From positions 496,001 to 560,000 of the forward strand of contig NZ_JRMB01000002.1 of the NCBI RefSeq assembly GCF_000759445.1: a stretch of DNA of 64,000 nt, written 5' to 3'. The DNA is from Pseudomonas lutea. Its GTDB lineage: Bacteria > Pseudomonadota > Gammaproteobacteria > Pseudomonadales > Pseudomonadaceae. How positions within the stretch are numbered: position 1 is the stretch's first letter; the number at the start of each line of letters is the position of its first letter. Made by a program: the position numbers and the translations under genes. This document shows positions 37,811 to 47,875 of the stretch, in pieces. The notes beneath the pieces were generated by a model. That model was not told where the DNA came from. It ran no database searches and worked only from the letters and a program-made list of their open reading frames with translations.

Positions 37811-38593
37811 ATGACCGTGACACTGAAAACCCCTGAAGACATCGAAAAGATGCGAATCGCCGGCCGCCTGGCTGCCGAGGTGCTGGAAATGATCGGCGCC
37901 CACGTAAAGCCCGGTGTGACGACTGACGAGCTGGACCGCCTCTGCCACGACTACATCGTCAACGAGCAAAAAGCCATTCCCGCACCGCTCAATTACAAGG
38001 GTTTCCCGAAATCCATCTGCACCTCGATCAATCACGTCGTCTGCCACGGCATTCCCAACGAGAAGCCGCTGAAAGAAGGCGACGTGCTGAACATAGACGT
38101 GACGGTCATCAAAGATGGCTACCACGGCGACACCAGCAAAATGTTTCATGTCGGCAAAGTGCCTGAATGGGCCGAGCGCCTGTCGCGCGTCACGCAGGAA
38201 TGCCTTTATAAAGGCATTGAGGTGGTCAAACCCGGCGCACGCCTTGGCGACATCGGCGAAGTGATCCAGAAGCACGCCGAAAAAAGCGGTTTCTCTGTGG
38301 TGCGCGAATACTGTGGCCACGGCATCGGCAAGGTTTTCCATGAAGAGCCGCAGATTCTGCATTACGGCAAGGCGGGCGACGGCATGGAGCTCAAAGAAGG
38401 CATGACCTTCACCATCGAGCCGATGATCAACCAGGGTAAAGCGGACACGCGTTTGCTGGGCGACGGCTGGACAGCCATCACCAAGGACCGCAAGCTCTCG
38501 GCGCAATGGGAGCACACCATTCTGGTGACTGCGACCGGCTATGAGATCTTCACCCTGCGCAGCGATGACACCATCGCCCGCACTTCGGCCTGA
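37811..38593 (+). CDS. map: type I methionine aminopeptidase
   Basis: Map removes the initiator methionine from nascent proteins. The 260-residue enzyme has the five-ligand metal site: Asp pair in LNIDVTVIKDGYHGDTSKMF, His in YCGHGIGKVFHEEPQ, Glu in FTIEPMINQG and the final Glu in WEHTILVT. It is divergent from rpsB, as in many proteobacteria, and is followed by glnD after 77 bases. Confidence 0.98.
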   Translation: MTVTLKTPEDIEKMRIAGRLAAEVLEMIGAHVKPGVTTDELDRLCHDYIVNEQKAIPAPLNYKGFPKSICTSINHVVCHGIPNEKPLKEGDVLNIDVTVIKDGYHGDTSKMFHVGKVPEWAERLSRVTQECLYKGIEVVKPGARLGDIGEVIQKHAEKSGFSVVREYCGHGIGKVFHEEPQILHYGKAGDGMELKEGMTFTIEPMINQGKADTRLLGDGWTAITKDRKLSAQWEHTILVTATGYEIFTLRSDDTIARTSA

Positions 38594-38670
38594 TCGCGCC
38601 TGATTAAAGGCACGGTCGATCAATGTCGGTACAGCCGCACGATCGGTATAGATAGAAGGAAAGCAGTTCG

Positions 38671-41370
38671 ATGCCGCAGGTGGACCCGGATTTGTTTGAT
38701 CGCGGCCAGTTTCAGGCCGAGCTGGCACTGAAGGCCAGCCCAATACCCGCCTTCAAAAAAGCCATCCGTCAGGCGCGTGAGGTGCTGGACGGTCGCTTCA
38801 AGTCTGGCCGCGAGATCCGCAGGCTGATCGAGGACCGGGCCTGGTTCGTCGATAACATCCTGCAACAGGCCTGGGATCAGTTCGACTGGAGCGAAGACGC
38901 CGACATTGCTCTATTGGCAGTGGGCGGTTACGGCCGAGGCGAACTGCACCCCTACTCCGACATCGACCTGCTGATCCTGCTGGACAGCGCCGATCATGAA
39001 GTTTTCCGCGATTCCATCGAGCGTTTTCTGACGCTGCTGTGGGATATCGGCCTGGAGGTCGGTCAAAGCGTCCGCTCGGTGGACGAGTGCGTCACCGAGG
39101 CGCGGGCCGATCTGACGGTCATTACCAACCTGATGGAAAGCCGCACGATTGCAGGCCCGGAACGACTCCGTCAGCGCATGCTTGCCGTGACCAGCACCCG
39201 CGAGATGTGGCCGAGCAAAGAGTTCTTCCTGGCCAAACGCGCCGAGCAGAAGAACCGCCATCACAAGTATTTCGACACCGAATACAACCTTGAGCCCAAC
39301 GTTAAAGGCTCGCCGGGTGGCCTGCGCGACATCCAGACCATTCTCTGGGTCGCGCGTCGCCAGTACGGAACGCTGAACCTGCACGCACTGGCCGATGAAG
39401 GCTTTCTGCTGGAGAGTGAAAACGCGTTGCTGGCGTCATCCCAAGAGTTTCTCTGGAAGGTTCGCTATGCCCTGCACATGCTGGCAAGGCGCTCGGAAGA
39501 CCGTCTTTTGTTCGACTACCAGACCGGCATCGCGCGCTTGCTGGGTTACGAAGACAGCGATGCCAAGCTGGCCATTGAACGCTTCATGCAGAAGTACTAC
39601 CGGGTGGTCATGAGCATCGCGCAGCTTAGCGATCTGATCATTCAGCACTTCGAAGAAGTGATTCTGGCGGACGATGAAGGCACGGTGACCGAGACGATCA
39701 ACTCGCGTTTCCAGCTGCATGACGGCTACATCGAGGCAACCCATCCGAACGTTTTCATTCGCACGCCATTTGCGATGCTCGAGATTTTCGTGCTGATGGC
39801 TCAGCGCCCGGAAATAAAAGGCGTGCGGGCTGACACCATTCGCTTGCTGCGCGAGCACCGCTACCTGATCAATGACGAATTCCGCAACGATATCCGCAAC
39901 ACCAGTCTGTTCATCGAGCTGTTCAAGTGCGAGATCGGCATTCATCGCAATCTGCGGCGGATGAACCGGTACGGCATCCTGGGTCTTTACCTGCCGGAGT
40001 TCGGCCACATCGTCGGGCAGATGCAACACGACCTGTTCCACATCTATACCGTTGATGCCCACACGCTGAACCTGATCAAGCACCTGCGTAAGCTTCAGTA
40101 CACGCAAGTCTCCGAAAAATTCCCGCTGGCCAGCAAGCTCATGGCCCGCCTGCCAAAGCCCGAGCTGATCTATCTGGCCGGTTTGTATCACGACATCGGC
40201 AAGGGTCGCGGCGGCGATCATTCGGAACTCGGCGCGGTTGATGCCGAGGCGTTTGGCGTTCGCCATCGTTTGCCGCAGTGGGACACCCAGTTGATCGTCT
40301 GGCTGGTGCAAAACCACCTCGTCATGTCGACCACTGCCCAGCGCAAAGACTTGTCCGACCCGCAGGTGATTCACGACTTCGCCCAGTTTGTGGGCGATGA
40401 AGTGCACCTGGACTACCTGTATGTGCTGACCATCGCCGACATTAACGCGACCAATCCGACGTTGTGGAACTCCTGGCGGGCAAGCCTGCTGCGTCAGCTG
40501 TACACCGAGACCAAGCGCGCACTCAAGCGCGGGCTCGAGAACCCTGTCGACCGCGAAGAGCAGATTCGTCGGACGCAGAGCGCTGCGCTGGATATTCTGG
40601 TGCGCAGCGGCACCGATCCGGATGATGTAGAGCAACTGTGGTCGCAGTTGGGCGATGACTATTTTCTGCGCCATACCGCTGGCGATGTCGCCTGGCACAG
40701 TGATGCGATCTTGCAGCAGCCAGCCGATGGCGGGCCGCTGGTCCTGATCAAGGAAACCACCCAGCGCGAATTCGAGGGCGGCACGCAGATCTTCATCTAT
40801 GCGCCGGATCAGCATGACTTCTTCGCCGTGACGGTGGCGGCGATGGACCAGTTGAACCTGAACATCCACGACGCCCGGGTCATCACCTCTACCAGCCAGT
40901 TCACACTTGACACCTACATCGTGCTGGACAGTGAAGGCGGATCGATTGGCGAAAATCCGGAGCGTATCAAGGCGATTCGTGAGGGCCTCGCCGAGGCACT
41001 GCGCAACCCTGATGACTACCCGACCATCATCAAACGCCGCGTTCCGCGCCAGCTCAAGCACTTTGCCTTTGCGCCGGTGGTGACGATTTCCAATGACGCG
41101 CAGCGTCCTGTCACGGTGCTTGAACTCAGTGCTCCGGACCGTCCGGGGCTGCTGGCGAGGCTGGGCAAGATTTTCCTGGAGTTCGATCTGTCCTTGCAGA
41201 ACGCCAAGATCGCAACGCTGGGCGAGCGCGTGGAGGACGTGTTCTTCCTGACCGACGAGAATCACCAGCCGCTGTCCGATCCGCAGCTGTGCAAACGGCT
41301 GCAGGACGAGATCATTGAGCAGCTCAGCGTCAACCCGGAGCCCGGAAGCGAACTGCGCATCAGCATTTGA
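38671..41370 (+). CDS. glnD: bifunctional PII uridylyltransferase/uridylyl-removing enzyme GlnD
   Basis: GlnD is the glutamine sensor that adds UMP to, or removes it from, PII and so controls glutamine synthetase and NtrBC. The 899-residue protein has a nucleotidyltransferase motif [19 protein letters not shown] (residues 85-103), an HD hydrolase domain with [17 protein letters not shown] near 505-520, and two C-terminal ACT domains (from about 717 and 815, the second with [15 protein letters not shown]). AAGGAA precedes the ATG. It lies in a map-glnD-dapC order shared with other pseudomonads. Confidence 0.98.
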   Translation: MPQVDPDLFDRGQFQAELALKASPIPAFKKAIRQAREVLDGRFKSGREIRRLIEDRAWFVDNILQQAWDQFDWSEDADIALLAVGGYGRGELHPYSDIDLLILLDSADHEVFRDSIERFLTLLWDIGLEVGQSVRSVDECVTEARADLTVITNLMESRTIAGPERLRQRMLAVTSTREMWPSKEFFLAKRAEQKNRHHKYFDTEYNLEPNVKGSPGGLRDIQTILWVARRQYGTLNLHALADEGFLLESENALLASSQEFLWKVRYALHMLARRSEDRLLFDYQTGIARLLGYEDSDAKLAIERFMQKYYRVVMSIAQLSDLIIQHFEEVILADDEGTVTETINSRFQLHDGYIEATHPNVFIRTPFAMLEIFVLMAQRPEIKGVRADTIRLLREHRYLINDEFRNDIRNTSLFIELFKCEIGIHRNLRRMNRYGILGLYLPEFGHIVGQMQHDLFHIYTVDAHTLNLIKHLRKLQYTQVSEKFPLASKLMARLPKPELIYLAGLYHDIGKGRGGDHSELGAVDAEAFGVRHRLPQWDTQLIVWLVQNHLVMSTTAQRKDLSDPQVIHDFAQFVGDEVHLDYLYVLTIADINATNPTLWNSWRASLLRQLYTETKRALKRGLENPVDREEQIRRTQSAALDILVRSGTDPDDVEQLWSQLGDDYFLRHTAGDVAWHSDAILQQPADGGPLVLIKETTQREFEGGTQIFIYAPDQHDFFAVTVAAMDQLNLNIHDARVITSTSQFTLDTYIVLDSEGGSIGENPERIKAIREGLAEALRNPDDYPTIIKRRVPRQLKHFAFAPVVTISNDAQRPVTVLELSAPDRPGLLARLGKIFLEFDLSLQNAKIATLGERVEDVFFLTDENHQPLSDPQLCKRLQDEIIEQLSVNPEPGSELRISI

Positions 41371-41466
41371 ACGGGCCCGCACGGCCCGGCCTGACGACTT
41401 GATTCAACGGCGCTTTGCCACTTCAGCAACGAAGTGCGGGCGCCCAGCCTTGAGAACGAATTGCAC

Positions 41467-42663
41467 ATGAATAACGCTCTGCAGCAGCTTCAGCCCTACC
41501 CTTTCGAGAAACTCCGCGCACTGCTCGGTGCCGTCACGCCCAATCCGGACAAGCGTCCCATCGCCCTGTCGATTGGCGAACCCAAGCATAAATCGCCGGA
41601 GTTTGTGGCCAAGGCGCTGGCCGATAATCTGGATCAAATGGCGGTCTACCCAACGACAGCGGGTATCCCCGCGCTGCGTGAAACCATCGCCCAGTGGTGC
41701 GAACGTCGCTTCAACGTGCCTGCCGGCTGGCTGGATGCAACCCGTCACGTGCTGCCGGTCAACGGCACCCGCGAGGCGCTGTTTGCGTTCACCCAGACCG
41801 TCGTTAACCGTAGCGACAATGGCCTGGTGGTCAGCCCCAACCCGTTTTATCAGATCTATGAAGGCGCGGCGTTTCTGGCGGGTGCCACCCCACACTATCT
41901 GCCGTGCCTCGCCGAGTACGGTTTCAACCCGGATTTCGATGCCGTCAGCGCCGATGTCTGGGACCGTTGTCAGATCCTGTTCCTGTGCTCGCCGGGCAAC
42001 CCGACCGGTGCGCTGATCCCGCTGGAAACCTTGAAGAAGCTCATTGCTCTGGCCGACAAGCACGACTTCGTGATCGCCGCCGACGAGTGTTACAGCGAAC
42101 TGTATTTTGACGAAGCAACGCCGCCGGCAGGTTTGCTCACCGCATGCGCCGAGCTGGGGCGGGAGGATTTCAAGCGCTGCGTGGTGTTCCACAGCCTGTC
42201 CAAGCGCTCGAATCTGCCGGGGCTGCGTTCCGGTTTCGTGGCGGGCGACGCCGATATCCTCAAGGCGTTTTTGCTCTATCGCACCTACCATGGCTGCGCA
42301 ATGCCGGTGCAGACGCAACTGGCGAGCATTGCCGCCTGGAGCGATGAAGAACACGTGCGCGCGAATCGTACGCTGTACCGTGAGAAGTTCGACGCCGTGC
42401 TGGAGATTCTGAGCCCGGTCATGGACGTGCAACGTCCGGACGGCGGGTTCTACCTATGGCCCAGCGTCGGCTCTGACGACGCTGCCTTCTGCCGGGATCT
42501 CTATGTCACTGAACACGTGACGGTCGTGCCCGGTTCATATCTGTCCCGCGAGGTGGACGGCTTCAACCCCGGCGCGGGGCGCGTACGCATGGCACTGGTT
42601 GCACCGCTGGCAGAATGCATCGAGGCGGCGCAGCGGATTCGGGACTTCATCAAGAGACGCTAA
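41467..42663 (+). CDS. dapC: succinyldiaminopimelate transaminase DapC
   Basis: DapC is the PLP enzyme that aminates N-succinyl-2-amino-6-oxopimelate in the succinylase branch of lysine/diaminopimelate synthesis. The 398-residue class I/II aminotransferase has PVNGTREALFAFTQ, SPNPFYQIYEGAA, CSPGNPTGALIPLE, the DECYSELYF motif, and the PLP lysine in FHSLSKRSNLPGLRSGF. ATG at 41467 is preferred to an upstream in-frame codon by family comparison. dapD, the preceding step, lies 2.3 kb downstream. Confidence 0.96.
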   Translation: MNNALQQLQPYPFEKLRALLGAVTPNPDKRPIALSIGEPKHKSPEFVAKALADNLDQMAVYPTTAGIPALRETIAQWCERRFNVPAGWLDATRHVLPVNGTREALFAFTQTVVNRSDNGLVVSPNPFYQIYEGAAFLAGATPHYLPCLAEYGFNPDFDAVSADVWDRCQILFLCSPGNPTGALIPLETLKKLIALADKHDFVIAADECYSELYFDEATPPAGLLTACAELGREDFKRCVVFHSLSKRSNLPGLRSGFVAGDADILKAFLLYRTYHGCAMPVQTQLASIAAWSDEEHVRANRTLYREKFDAVLEILSPVMDVQRPDGGFYLWPSVGSDDAAFCRDLYVTEHVTVVPGSYLSREVDGFNPGAGRVRMALVAPLAECIEAAQRIRDFIKRR

Positions 42664-42670
42664 GCATCAG

Positions 42671-42701
42671 GCACCGGGCCTTTTTCTGTCAGGCCCGGTG
42701 C
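42671..42701. terminator. bidirectional hairpin between dapC and the antiporter gene
   Basis: GCACCGGGCC and GGCCCGGTGC form a perfect 10-base stem around TTTTTCTGTCA. It lies eight bases after dapC and ten before the stop of the convergent antiporter gene. No T-run follows, so it may end both messages with help or simply protect their 3' ends. Confidence 0.55.
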
Positions 42702-42710
42702 GCGCTTGCC

Positions 42711-44357
42711 TTAATGGGCCACGCCTAGATTGGCCTCGTTGAGATCAAGTTCGGCTAAAACCCTGCGCAGGACGTCGTCGCCAATCTGGTGATGGCGATG
42801 CAGCCTGTAGAGTTCCAGACGCTGCGCTCGTAGCGCATTCAAGCGCATGCGCTTTTCCAGCAGGTCCATCTGAAACGCCAGCGCCTGCGCTTCGGCGGTG
42901 TCGTTGAAAATCTCCAGACGGTGACGGTATTCGGACATGATCCGCGCCTTCACTTCCATGGCGAGTACCGCCTGCGCCGCATCGGCCGAATCCGTCGCGG
43001 CCGGGATCGCCTCGTTTTCCAGCGTCTGAATCGCCGCCTGCGCGGTCCGCTTCCAGGCATCACGTACTTCGCGATTGAGGCGCAAGTCCGGCTCGCTGGC
43101 CATTCCACGCAGCAGCAGCGGCAGACCAATGCTGGCCGATACCAGCGACAGCAGGATGACCCCGGCCGCGATGAAAATCAGTAAATCGCGTTCGGGAAAT
43201 GCCATCCCGGCACTGATGAGCATCGGTACCGATAACGTACCTGCCAGCGTTACCGCTCCCCGAACCCCGCCCACGGTCAACAGCAACGAGGCGCGGGTGG
43301 ACAGGTCGAGCGTGCCATCACCTCTGCCCCGCCAGCGGCGAATCTGGATCATCAGACGCCAGACACTCCGCACCCAGATGTAACGCAGCACAGCCAGCAC
43401 GATGAAGATCGCCAGCACATCAAGGCAGCGCCACAACAGGGTCGGCCACAGCGTGGCTTGATGTTGAGTGACGGCGGTGATGATGTCCGGCAGCTGCAGG
43501 CCTAACAGTAAAAAGATCAAACCGTTAAAGGCAAATTCGAGGAGCGTCCACACGCTGCGATTGAGCAACCGTGTGCTGGTCTGGCGTGGCAGCAAATCGA
43601 CCCAACTCTGCATCATCCCGGCGGCCACCGCCGACAGAATGCCGGACAGTTCAAGACGTTCAGCCAGCACATAGGCCGCGAATGGCAGCAGCAACATGAA
43701 CACCACGTGGGTCGCCGGATCGTCCCAGCCCCGGGTGATCATCCAGCTGCGCATGCGCCCCACCACCCAACTGAGCGCGACGCCCACAGCCAGACCGCCG
43801 CACGCCACCAGAACGAAATTCAGGCTCGCATCCGTCAGGGAAAACACGCCGGTAATGGCGGCCGCCAGCGCAAATTTGAAGGTGACGAGGCCGGTCGCGT
43901 CATTCATCAGCGCCTCGCCCTGCAGCATGCGCATGATCGGTGCGGGCAGGCGGTCCTGAGCGATGGCCGAAACCGCTACGGCGTCAGTCGGCGACAGCAC
44001 CGCAGCCAGCGCGAACGCCACCGGCAAGGGAATGGACGGCAACAGCCAGTGAATGAAGTAACCGGCACCGACCACGGTGAAGATCACCAGCCCGATGGCC
44101 AGGGTGAGGATCGCGCCACGGTAGCGCCACAGGTCGCGTTTGGGCATGCGCCAGCCATCGGAAAACAACAAGGGCGGCAGGAACAGAAAGAGAAACAATT
44201 CGGGGTCCAGCGCCACGTGCAACCCCAGCGTCGGCCAGGCGAGCAAAGCGCCCGCGGCGATCTGCACCAGCGGTAACGGCAGTGGTATCAACCGCGCCAG
44301 CAATCGCGACAGCCCTACCAGCGTCAGCAGGATCAAGACGGTATAGGCTGTTTGCAT
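42711..44357 (-). CDS. Na+/H+ antiporter, CPA1 family
   Basis: An inner-membrane cation/proton exchanger of 548 residues. About twelve hydrophobic segments fill residues 1-400. The ion-binding motifs are LSPTDAVAVSAIAQ and QGEALMNDATGLVTFKFAL, and FLFLPPLLFSDGWRM and GGVRGAVTLAGTLSVPM are also family-typical. A hydrophilic helical tail of about 130 residues faces the cytoplasm. It resembles the YjcE/NhaP-type exchangers; the ion (Na+, K+ or both) cannot be read from sequence. It converges on dapC and diverges from the ArsC-like gene. Confidence 0.9.
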   Translation of the reverse strand: MQTAYTVLILLTLVGLSRLLARLIPLPLPLVQIAAGALLAWPTLGLHVALDPELFLFLFLPPLLFSDGWRMPKRDLWRYRGAILTLAIGLVIFTVVGAGYFIHWLLPSIPLPVAFALAAVLSPTDAVAVSAIAQDRLPAPIMRMLQGEALMNDATGLVTFKFALAAAITGVFSLTDASLNFVLVACGGLAVGVALSWVVGRMRSWMITRGWDDPATHVVFMLLLPFAAYVLAERLELSGILSAVAAGMMQSWVDLLPRQTSTRLLNRSVWTLLEFAFNGLIFLLLGLQLPDIITAVTQHQATLWPTLLWRCLDVLAIFIVLAVLRYIWVRSVWRLMIQIRRWRGRGDGTLDLSTRASLLLTVGGVRGAVTLAGTLSVPMLISAGMAFPERDLLIFIAAGVILLSLVSASIGLPLLLRGMASEPDLRLNREVRDAWKRTAQAAIQTLENEAIPAATDSADAAQAVLAMEVKARIMSEYRHRLEIFNDTAEAQALAFQMDLLEKRMRLNALRAQRLELYRLHRHHQIGDDVLRRVLAELDLNEANLGVAH

Positions 44358-44607
44358 TGCGGGTTTCTCCAGGCTTTTGACACATGACTGACAACGGCAA
44401 CAGACCCGACGCAGTGCTCAAAGTGCCCCTTTTTACCGAACCACCCCTACTCGGCGCACGCGTGTGGAGATGCCCAGCCTTCCTCGCCGCACTTTGCACC
44501 TGGCGGCGCCCCTCGGCAGACAAAGCGTCGGCCGGCCACGCTTAGCCGGCGCGTACGTGGCATAATCCTCCACCGTTTTTTTCAACCGTCCCGAAAGGAG
44601 CAGGCCC

Positions 44608-44970
44608 ATGGCCAAGGAAACCCACACGTTGCACCTGTTTGGGATCAAGGCGTGCGACACGATGAAAAAGGCCCGCACCTGGCTTGACGAAAAACCGGTG
44701 AACTACGATTTCCACGATTACAAAACCCAAGGCATTGACCGCGAGCACCTGACCCGCTGGTGCAACGAGCACGGCTGGCAGACGGTCCTCAACCGCGCCG
44801 GCACGACCTTCCGCAAACTGGACGAGGCGCAGAAAGCCGACCTCGACCAGGACAAGGCCATCGAGCTGATGCTCGCTCAGCCTTCGATGATCAAACGGCC
44901 GGTGCTGGACCTTGGCGACAAAACCCTGATTGGCTTCAAACCCGAACTGTACGCTGCGGCTATCGCCTGA
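44608..44970 (+). CDS. ArsC/Spx-family reductase-like protein (YffB type)
   Basis: A 120-residue thioredoxin-fold protein with LHLFGIKACDTMKKARTWLDE at the N-terminus. It has one cysteine in the active-site loop (KACDTM) and the C-terminal RPVLDLGDKTLIGFKPELY typical of ArsC/Spx/YffB. True arsenate reductases need further active-site residues that are not evident, so glutathione-dependent or unknown redox function is more likely than arsenic resistance. No ars genes are nearby. AAGGAG precedes the ATG, and dapD follows 31 bases later, so the two are probably co-transcribed as in other Pseudomonas. Confidence 0.9.
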   Translation: MAKETHTLHLFGIKACDTMKKARTWLDEKPVNYDFHDYKTQGIDREHLTRWCNEHGWQTVLNRAGTTFRKLDEAQKADLDQDKAIELMLAQPSMIKRPVLDLGDKTLIGFKPELYAAAIA

Positions 44971-45001
44971 TTGAGATAGCCCTAAATAACGAGGTATCTG
45001 C

Positions 45002-46036
45002 ATGTCCACTTCTCTGTTCAGCCTGGCCTTTGGCGTTGGCACACAAAACCGCCAAGGCACCTGGCTGGAAGTTTTCTACGCCCTGCCGCTGCTTAACCCG
45101 TCGGCTGAAATCGTCGCCGCCGTTGCGCCGATTCTGGGTTACACCGGTGGCAACCAGACCATCACTTTCAATACCGATCTGTCCTCGCGTCTGGCCAATG
45201 CCCTCAAAGGTATCGACGATACCCAGGCCGCCTTGCTGACCCGGCTGGCCGAGAGCCACAAGCCGCTGGTTGCCACGCTGCTGGCGGAAGACGCCGCGTT
45301 GACGTCCACTCCCGAGGCCTACCTCAAGCTGCATCTGCTGTCGCATCGACTGGTCAAGCCCCACGGTCTGAGCCTGGCGGGCGTGTTCCCGCTGTTGCCG
45401 AACGTCGCCTGGACCAGCCAGGGCGCCATCGATCTGGCTGAACTGGCCGAGCGCCAGCTGGAAGCCCGCCTCAAAGGGCATTTGCTGGAAGTATTCTCGG
45501 TAGACAAATTCCCGAAGATGACCGACTACGTGGTGCCGGCCGGCGTGCGCATTGCCGATACCGCGCGCGTGCGTCTGGGTGCCTACATCGGCGAAGGCAC
45601 CACCGTCATGCACGAGGGTTTCGTCAATTTCAACGGCGGCACTGAAGGCCCGGGGATGATCGAAGGCCGTGTTTCTGCGGGCGTTTTCGTCGGCAAGGGT
45701 TCTGACCTGGGCGGCGGCTGCTCGACCATGGGCACCCTGTCGGGTGGCGGCAACATCGTGATCAAGGTCGGTGAAGGCTGCCTGATCGGCGCGAACGCCG
45801 GTATCGGTATTCCGTTGGGCGATCGCAACACCGTGGAGGCCGGGCTGTACATCACGGCTGGCACCAAAGTTGCGCTGCTCGATGAAAAGAACGAGCTGGT
45901 CAAAGTGCTCAAGGCGCGTGACCTGGCCGGGCAACCGGACCTGCTGTTCCGTCGCAACTCGCAAACCGGCGCGGTGGAATGCAAATCCCACAAGTCGGCC
46001 ATCGAGCTGAACGAAGCGCTGCACGCTCACAACTGA
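45002..46036 (+). CDS. dapD: 2,3,4,5-tetrahydropyridine-2,6-dicarboxylate N-succinyltransferase
   Basis: DapD succinylates tetrahydrodipicolinate, the step before DapC. The 344-residue product is of the long Pseudomonas/actinobacterial type. An N-terminal domain (LFSLAFGVGTQNRQGTWLEVFYALPLLNP) is followed by a left-handed beta helix with RLGAYIGEGTTVMHEGFVNFNGG and the active-site region EGRVSAGVFVGKGSDLGGGCSTMGTLSGGG. GAGGT lies before the ATG. Confidence 0.97.
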   Translation: MSTSLFSLAFGVGTQNRQGTWLEVFYALPLLNPSAEIVAAVAPILGYTGGNQTITFNTDLSSRLANALKGIDDTQAALLTRLAESHKPLVATLLAEDAALTSTPEAYLKLHLLSHRLVKPHGLSLAGVFPLLPNVAWTSQGAIDLAELAERQLEARLKGHLLEVFSVDKFPKMTDYVVPAGVRIADTARVRLGAYIGEGTTVMHEGFVNFNGGTEGPGMIEGRVSAGVFVGKGSDLGGGCSTMGTLSGGGNIVIKVGEGCLIGANAGIGIPLGDRNTVEAGLYITAGTKVALLDEKNELVKVLKARDLAGQPDLLFRRNSQTGAVECKSHKSAIELNEALHAHN

Positions 46037-46048
46037 CCGATGCTGCGT

Positions 46049-46080
46049 GCGGGTTCGGTGCTCAGCAGGACCGAACCCGC
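46049..46080 (+). terminator. hairpin between dapD and csdA
   Basis: GCGGGTTCGGT and ACCGAACCCGC form a perfect 11-base stem 13 bases after the dapD stop. No T-run follows, so it could terminate weakly or act as a 3' end cap; csdA starts 20 bases later. Confidence 0.5.
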
Positions 46081-46099
46081 CCCAACGAGCGTGACTGAT

Positions 46100-47305
46100 A
46101 TGCCCCTCATTTCCCCCTGGCGCGCTGATTTTCCGGCTATCGCTGCCCTGCAGCGTCAAGGCCAGACTTATCTCGACAGCGCTGCTACCGCACAAAAACC
46201 CCAAGCCCTCATTGATGCCATGGTGGGTTACTACGCCCACGGTGCCGCGAATGTGCACCGCGCTCAGCACCAGCCCGGGGCGATGGCAACGCAGGCTTTC
46301 GAGGGCACTCGGGGCAAGGTGGCCAGATGGCTGAATGCCGGATCGGCGGGTCAGATCGTATTCACCCACGGCGCGACCTCCGCGTTCAACCTTCTGGCGT
46401 ATGGGCTGGAGCATCTTTTCGAAGCGGGCGATGAAATCGTCGTCAGCGCTCTGGAGCATCACGCCAACCTGTTGCCGTGGCAGCAGCTGGCGTTGCGTCG
46501 CGGCCTCAAGCTGGTGGTGCTGCCCCTCACAGACAGCGGAGTGATCGACATTGATGTCGCTGCCGGGCTGATTACCTCACGGACCCGCTTGCTGGCAGTG
46601 AGCCAATTGTCCAACGTGCTCGGCACCTGGCAGCCGATCGAACCCCTCGTGGCGCTGGCCAGGGCCAACGGCGCGTTGAGTGTGATCGACGGTGCGCAAG
46701 GTGTCGTCCATGGACGGCACGACGTTCAGCAGATCGGTTGCGACTTCTATGCGTTTTCAGGTCACAAGCTCTACGGCCCGGACGGCGTCGGCGTGCTGTT
46801 TGGCCGCAACGAAGCGCTGGCGCAACTGAAGCATTGGCAGTTCGGCGGCGAGATGGTCCTGCACACCGGCTACCAGACGGCGACGTTTCGCCCTGCACCG
46901 TTGGGCTTTGAAGCCGGTACGCCGGCCATCGGCGCGGTCATTGGTCTGGGCGCGACGCTGGATTACCTCAACGCCCTCACCCCCTCAGCCGTCGAGGCGT
47001 TTGAAGCGCACCTGCATGAGCGGCTTCGCGCCGGGTTGATGCGCCGCGATGGCGTGCGGTTGCTGGGTGATCCTCAAGTGGCACTGGCAAGCTTCGTCGT
47101 CGAGGGCGTGCACAACGCCGACCTTGCGCACCTGCTGACCGAGCAAGGCATCGCCGTGCGCGCCGGGCACCACTGCGCCATTCCGCTGATCAGCGGGCTG
47201 GAACTGTCCGGGGCGATTCGCGTTTCACTGGCGCTGTACAACGATTCCGACGACCTGGAGCGATTTTTCATCGCACTGGATCAAGCGCTGGAGCTTTTGC
47301 GATGA
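46100..47305 (+). CDS. csdA: cysteine desulfurase CsdA
   Basis: A group II PLP-dependent cysteine desulfurase that passes sulfur to its partner CsdE. The 401-residue product has YLDSAATAQKPQALIDAM, FTHGATSAFNLLAYGL, SALEHHANLLPWQQL, the PLP lysine in YAFSGHKLYGPDGVGVL, and the persulfide cysteine in RAGHHCAIPLI. The start MPLISPWRADFPAI is chosen by family comparison; the longer frame begins inside a hairpin. It overlaps csdE by ATGA. Confidence 0.96.
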   Translation: MPLISPWRADFPAIAALQRQGQTYLDSAATAQKPQALIDAMVGYYAHGAANVHRAQHQPGAMATQAFEGTRGKVARWLNAGSAGQIVFTHGATSAFNLLAYGLEHLFEAGDEIVVSALEHHANLLPWQQLALRRGLKLVVLPLTDSGVIDIDVAAGLITSRTRLLAVSQLSNVLGTWQPIEPLVALARANGALSVIDGAQGVVHGRHDVQQIGCDFYAFSGHKLYGPDGVGVLFGRNEALAQLKHWQFGGEMVLHTGYQTATFRPAPLGFEAGTPAIGAVIGLGATLDYLNALTPSAVEAFEAHLHERLRAGLMRRDGVRLLGDPQVALASFVVEGVHNADLAHLLTEQGIAVRAGHHCAIPLISGLELSGAIRVSLALYNDSDDLERFFIALDQALELLR

Positions 47306-47706
47306 CGTTGCCGAGCGACGCGCAAACCGCGCTGGAGACCTTCAACGCGTCGCTGAGCTGGGAGCAAAGAGCGCGCTTGCTGATGCAATGGGGCGAGCGT
47401 CTACCGGCCATGCGCGACGAAGAGAAAACCGACGCGCATCGGGTGGACGGTTGCGAGAGTAAAGTCTGGCTGGCCGGCGAGCTGAGTGACGGCCACTGGC
47501 AGTTCCGGGCCGCCAGCGACGCACGCTTGATCCGCGGTCTGGTGGCGCTGCTGCTGGCGCGCGTCAACGGCCTGCCTGCGCATGCGTTGCAGGAAGTAGA
47601 CCTGACTGACTGGTTTACCCAGCTGGGATTGAGTCGCCAGCTGTCGCCCTCTCGCAGCAACGGGCTGAACGCAGTGCTGCAGAAAATGCGGCACATGGCA
47701 GGGTAG
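47302..47706 (+). CDS. csdE: sulfur acceptor protein CsdE (SufE family)
   Basis: CsdE takes the persulfide from CsdA and hands it on for cofactor or tRNA sulfuration. The 134-residue SufE-fold protein has the acceptor cysteine in VDGCESKVWL and the family blocks WEQRARLLMQWGERLPAM and RNxxGLNAVLQKMR-like SRSNGLNAVLQKMRHMA. The four-base overlap with csdA indicates coupled translation. Confidence 0.95.
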   Translation: MTLPSDAQTALETFNASLSWEQRARLLMQWGERLPAMRDEEKTDAHRVDGCESKVWLAGELSDGHWQFRAASDARLIRGLVALLLARVNGLPAHALQEVDLTDWFTQLGLSRQLSPSRSNGLNAVLQKMRHMAG

Positions 47707-47875
47707 ATTTCCGACGCAACCACGCCGTCCTGTCGAGACATTCTGCAACATCCATCCTTTGCATTTACCCGGCAAACCCGCCACCCTGCGCGCCGCCGAT
47801 CAGCCCCTGCTGCCGGCGTGGAACCACGGCCATGATTGGCCTCTCCTCTTAAAACACCTCTGCAAGGCAACCGTC

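Noticed and set aside
44608..44970. Arsenic resistance gene
   Set aside because: The protein is ArsC-fold but lacks clear arsenate-reductase active-site residues and any ars neighbours; its conserved Pseudomonas context with dapD suggests a general redox role.
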